A stretch of DNA of 64,000 nucleotides, from positions 166,501 through 230,500 of the forward strand of contig JAVYIG010000167.1 of assembly GCA_035222895.1 (NCBI GenBank), in the 5' to 3' direction. The number at the start of each line of letters is the position of its first letter. Positions within the stretch are counted from its first letter, which is position 1. A program made the position numbers and the translations under genes. Below, piece after piece: positions 62,684 through 64,000 of this stretch. Below the pieces are notes generated by a model. The model was not told the DNA's origin and ran no database searches. It was given only the letters and a program-made list of their open reading frames with translations. This DNA comes from Strongylocentrotus droebachiensis (lineage: Eukaryota; Echinodermata; Echinoidea; Camarodonta; Strongylocentrotidae).

Positions 62684-64000
62684 GAATTAAAGGAAAATTA
62701 CTAGTCTCTAGACTCTAGTCTAGATCTAGATTAAGCCTAATTATTGATAATTAGGCTACCTTATTTCTTTTTCTAGATGATAATATACATCATCATGTCT
62801 AAGAAATAACATAAAATGATTTTGGTATTCATCAGAAAGGATCTCTGATCCCTTAACGAAAACTTTCTAATGCATCTTCATTGATTGGATCTATAACATC
62901 ACGAGCGCCGTCACGAAAACGGTTAAATTGTCCCACGTATTCAAATTTGTGTTATGAAGTACACATCTACCCAAGATAATAAACCGCTATAACGTTGAAA
63001 CAGGTAGACAATGTATTAAGCCTATTTACTGCTAAATTTGTTATCAAAAGTAACGAAAACTTACCAAAATAACTTCACAATGAAGTAGAAATATCATCTG
63101 TTTCCGTACATTTCCATTTGTTTTACGATATATCGCAAAGTAGAGCCAGTTGCTGCTTAGTTGCTCGGCTTAAAATTCAGATAATGGAGGCGACAAAATA
63201 TATGTACGCACGCGTACGCACATAGTTTCATTTCCAACCTTCACGTAGATGGGGTAACATTGTAACAAAGAAAAACAAAAGGAATAAACAAATCGATCTG
63301 GTGTGTACAAGACACATATAATAGTATATAATCATCTTAAAACCCAGTGATCTTCGTCATCGTTTTCCTACTTATGTTCCATCCTTTCTCGACACTGTTT
63401 GCTTTTTTCTTCTTCTTCTTCAATTCTCCGATGTTATTACATGGCCTTTTCTTATAATCTGCAAGGATTTTGTTAATCAATGAATTATAAGAAATACTAT
63501 TTAATGTAATGGGAGAATGCGTGAATATTTAAGGGGATGGCGGAAATAGGACGACGGCAGATATACATGCCCCTTATTGTATTTTACTATCCGATGGACT
63601 GGATTACAAAATGACATCCAATATATCCTACATAAGAATTAAAGAAAGAAAAAGGAGGACACTGCAGCTTACAGATGACAATTATAAATTGTATGGTAAA
63701 ATGAATCTACACGAAGATACTGAAGATAAATAATAGTAAAAAACAGAATATTTAATTGTAATAATAATTGTCAATGTTATTTCTTTTCTTCCTTTTTAAT
63801 TTTTATTTGTGGTTTGACGTCTGGATTTGTCAATCATGTTCCTCTTTATACACCATGTCACATATTAAACAAGGAAACAGCCAACAGTTATTTTATTTCA
63901 TTTCTGGATTAAGCTCAGTATTTGATTGGTACTTGGTAGTTTTGTCTGTAGATATTAATGAAATATTATTGTTTAACGTTCACAGACCTCCAACGACCCT
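62684..64000. other. No recognised gene at right end
   Basis: AT-rich sequence without open frames over 60 codons. Near the end CACAG then ACCTCCAACGACCCT (63986-64000) could be a Thr/Pro-type exon start but is cut by the window edge. Confidence 0.4.

Noticed and set aside
63986..64000. Possible next exon of gene 2 after CACAG
   Set aside because: Only 15 bases before the window edge; the phase 1 reading (DLQRP) has no counterpart in gene 1.

Overview
This is a eukaryotic, metazoan window. Coding sequence is cut into short exons with GT/AG introns. Non-coding DNA is AT-rich and crowded with transposon remnants, homopolymer G/C runs and minisatellites. The gene content (a receptor built like an FGFR, a KRBA2-like Ginger integrase fragment, a NAIF1-like Myb/SANT protein) and the repeat style suggest an invertebrate deuterostome, most likely an echinoderm such as a sea urchin. 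The species assignment is inference.

Two paralogous plus-strand receptor genes lie head to tail. Gene 1 (1351-34942; its signal-peptide exon is presumably upstream of the window) can be assembled from 16 exons with matching phases into 708 residues: three Ig-like domains, a short Thr/Pro stalk, one transmembrane helix, a juxtamembrane segment, a split tyrosine-kinase-like domain and a short tail. The kinase region follows the FGFR family in order and wording, but the beta-3 Lys is Arg, HRD is HGT, DFG is DYG, the activation loop is short and lacks tyrosines, and the alpha-C Glu appears to be missing. It reads as a receptor pseudokinase. Gene 2 (from 40439, running off the right end) has a signal-peptide exon, three Ig exons closely matching gene 1, and then an array of 33- and 42-nt Thr/Ser-rich stalk mini-exons made by tandem duplication. 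Its membrane and kinase exons are not in the window.

Region by region: 1-1350 upstream repeats; 1351-4007 Ig exons of gene 1; 4008-13251 introns with several MITEs, two stalk mini-exons and a TTAGGG-like array; 13252-18181 membrane, juxtamembrane and most kinase exons; 18182-33215 one 15-kb intron splitting the kinase C-lobe and filled with nested elements, including a 7.2-kb Ginger-like DNA transposon (23515-30741) inside a polypyrimidine minisatellite, and an internal TTCTATAGAA satellite; 33216-34942 last kinase exons; 34943-40438 intergenic, with a 1000-bp fold-back Tc1-like element; 40439-53184 gene 2; 54472-59906 a head-to-tail array of three Helitron/Helentron-like units each carrying a tRNA-like stretch; 60640-62683 a probable Harbinger-related Myb/SANT gene; 62684-64000 nothing recognised.

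The two receptors probably arose by local duplication. Introns as well as exons are alignable, and one 93-bp stretch of the third Ig exon is identical in both. No previously undescribed multi-gene pathway is evident. The most noteworthy items are the pseudokinase receptor, the mini-exon stalk expansion, and the architectures of the Ginger-like, fold-back Tc1 and Helitron-like elements.
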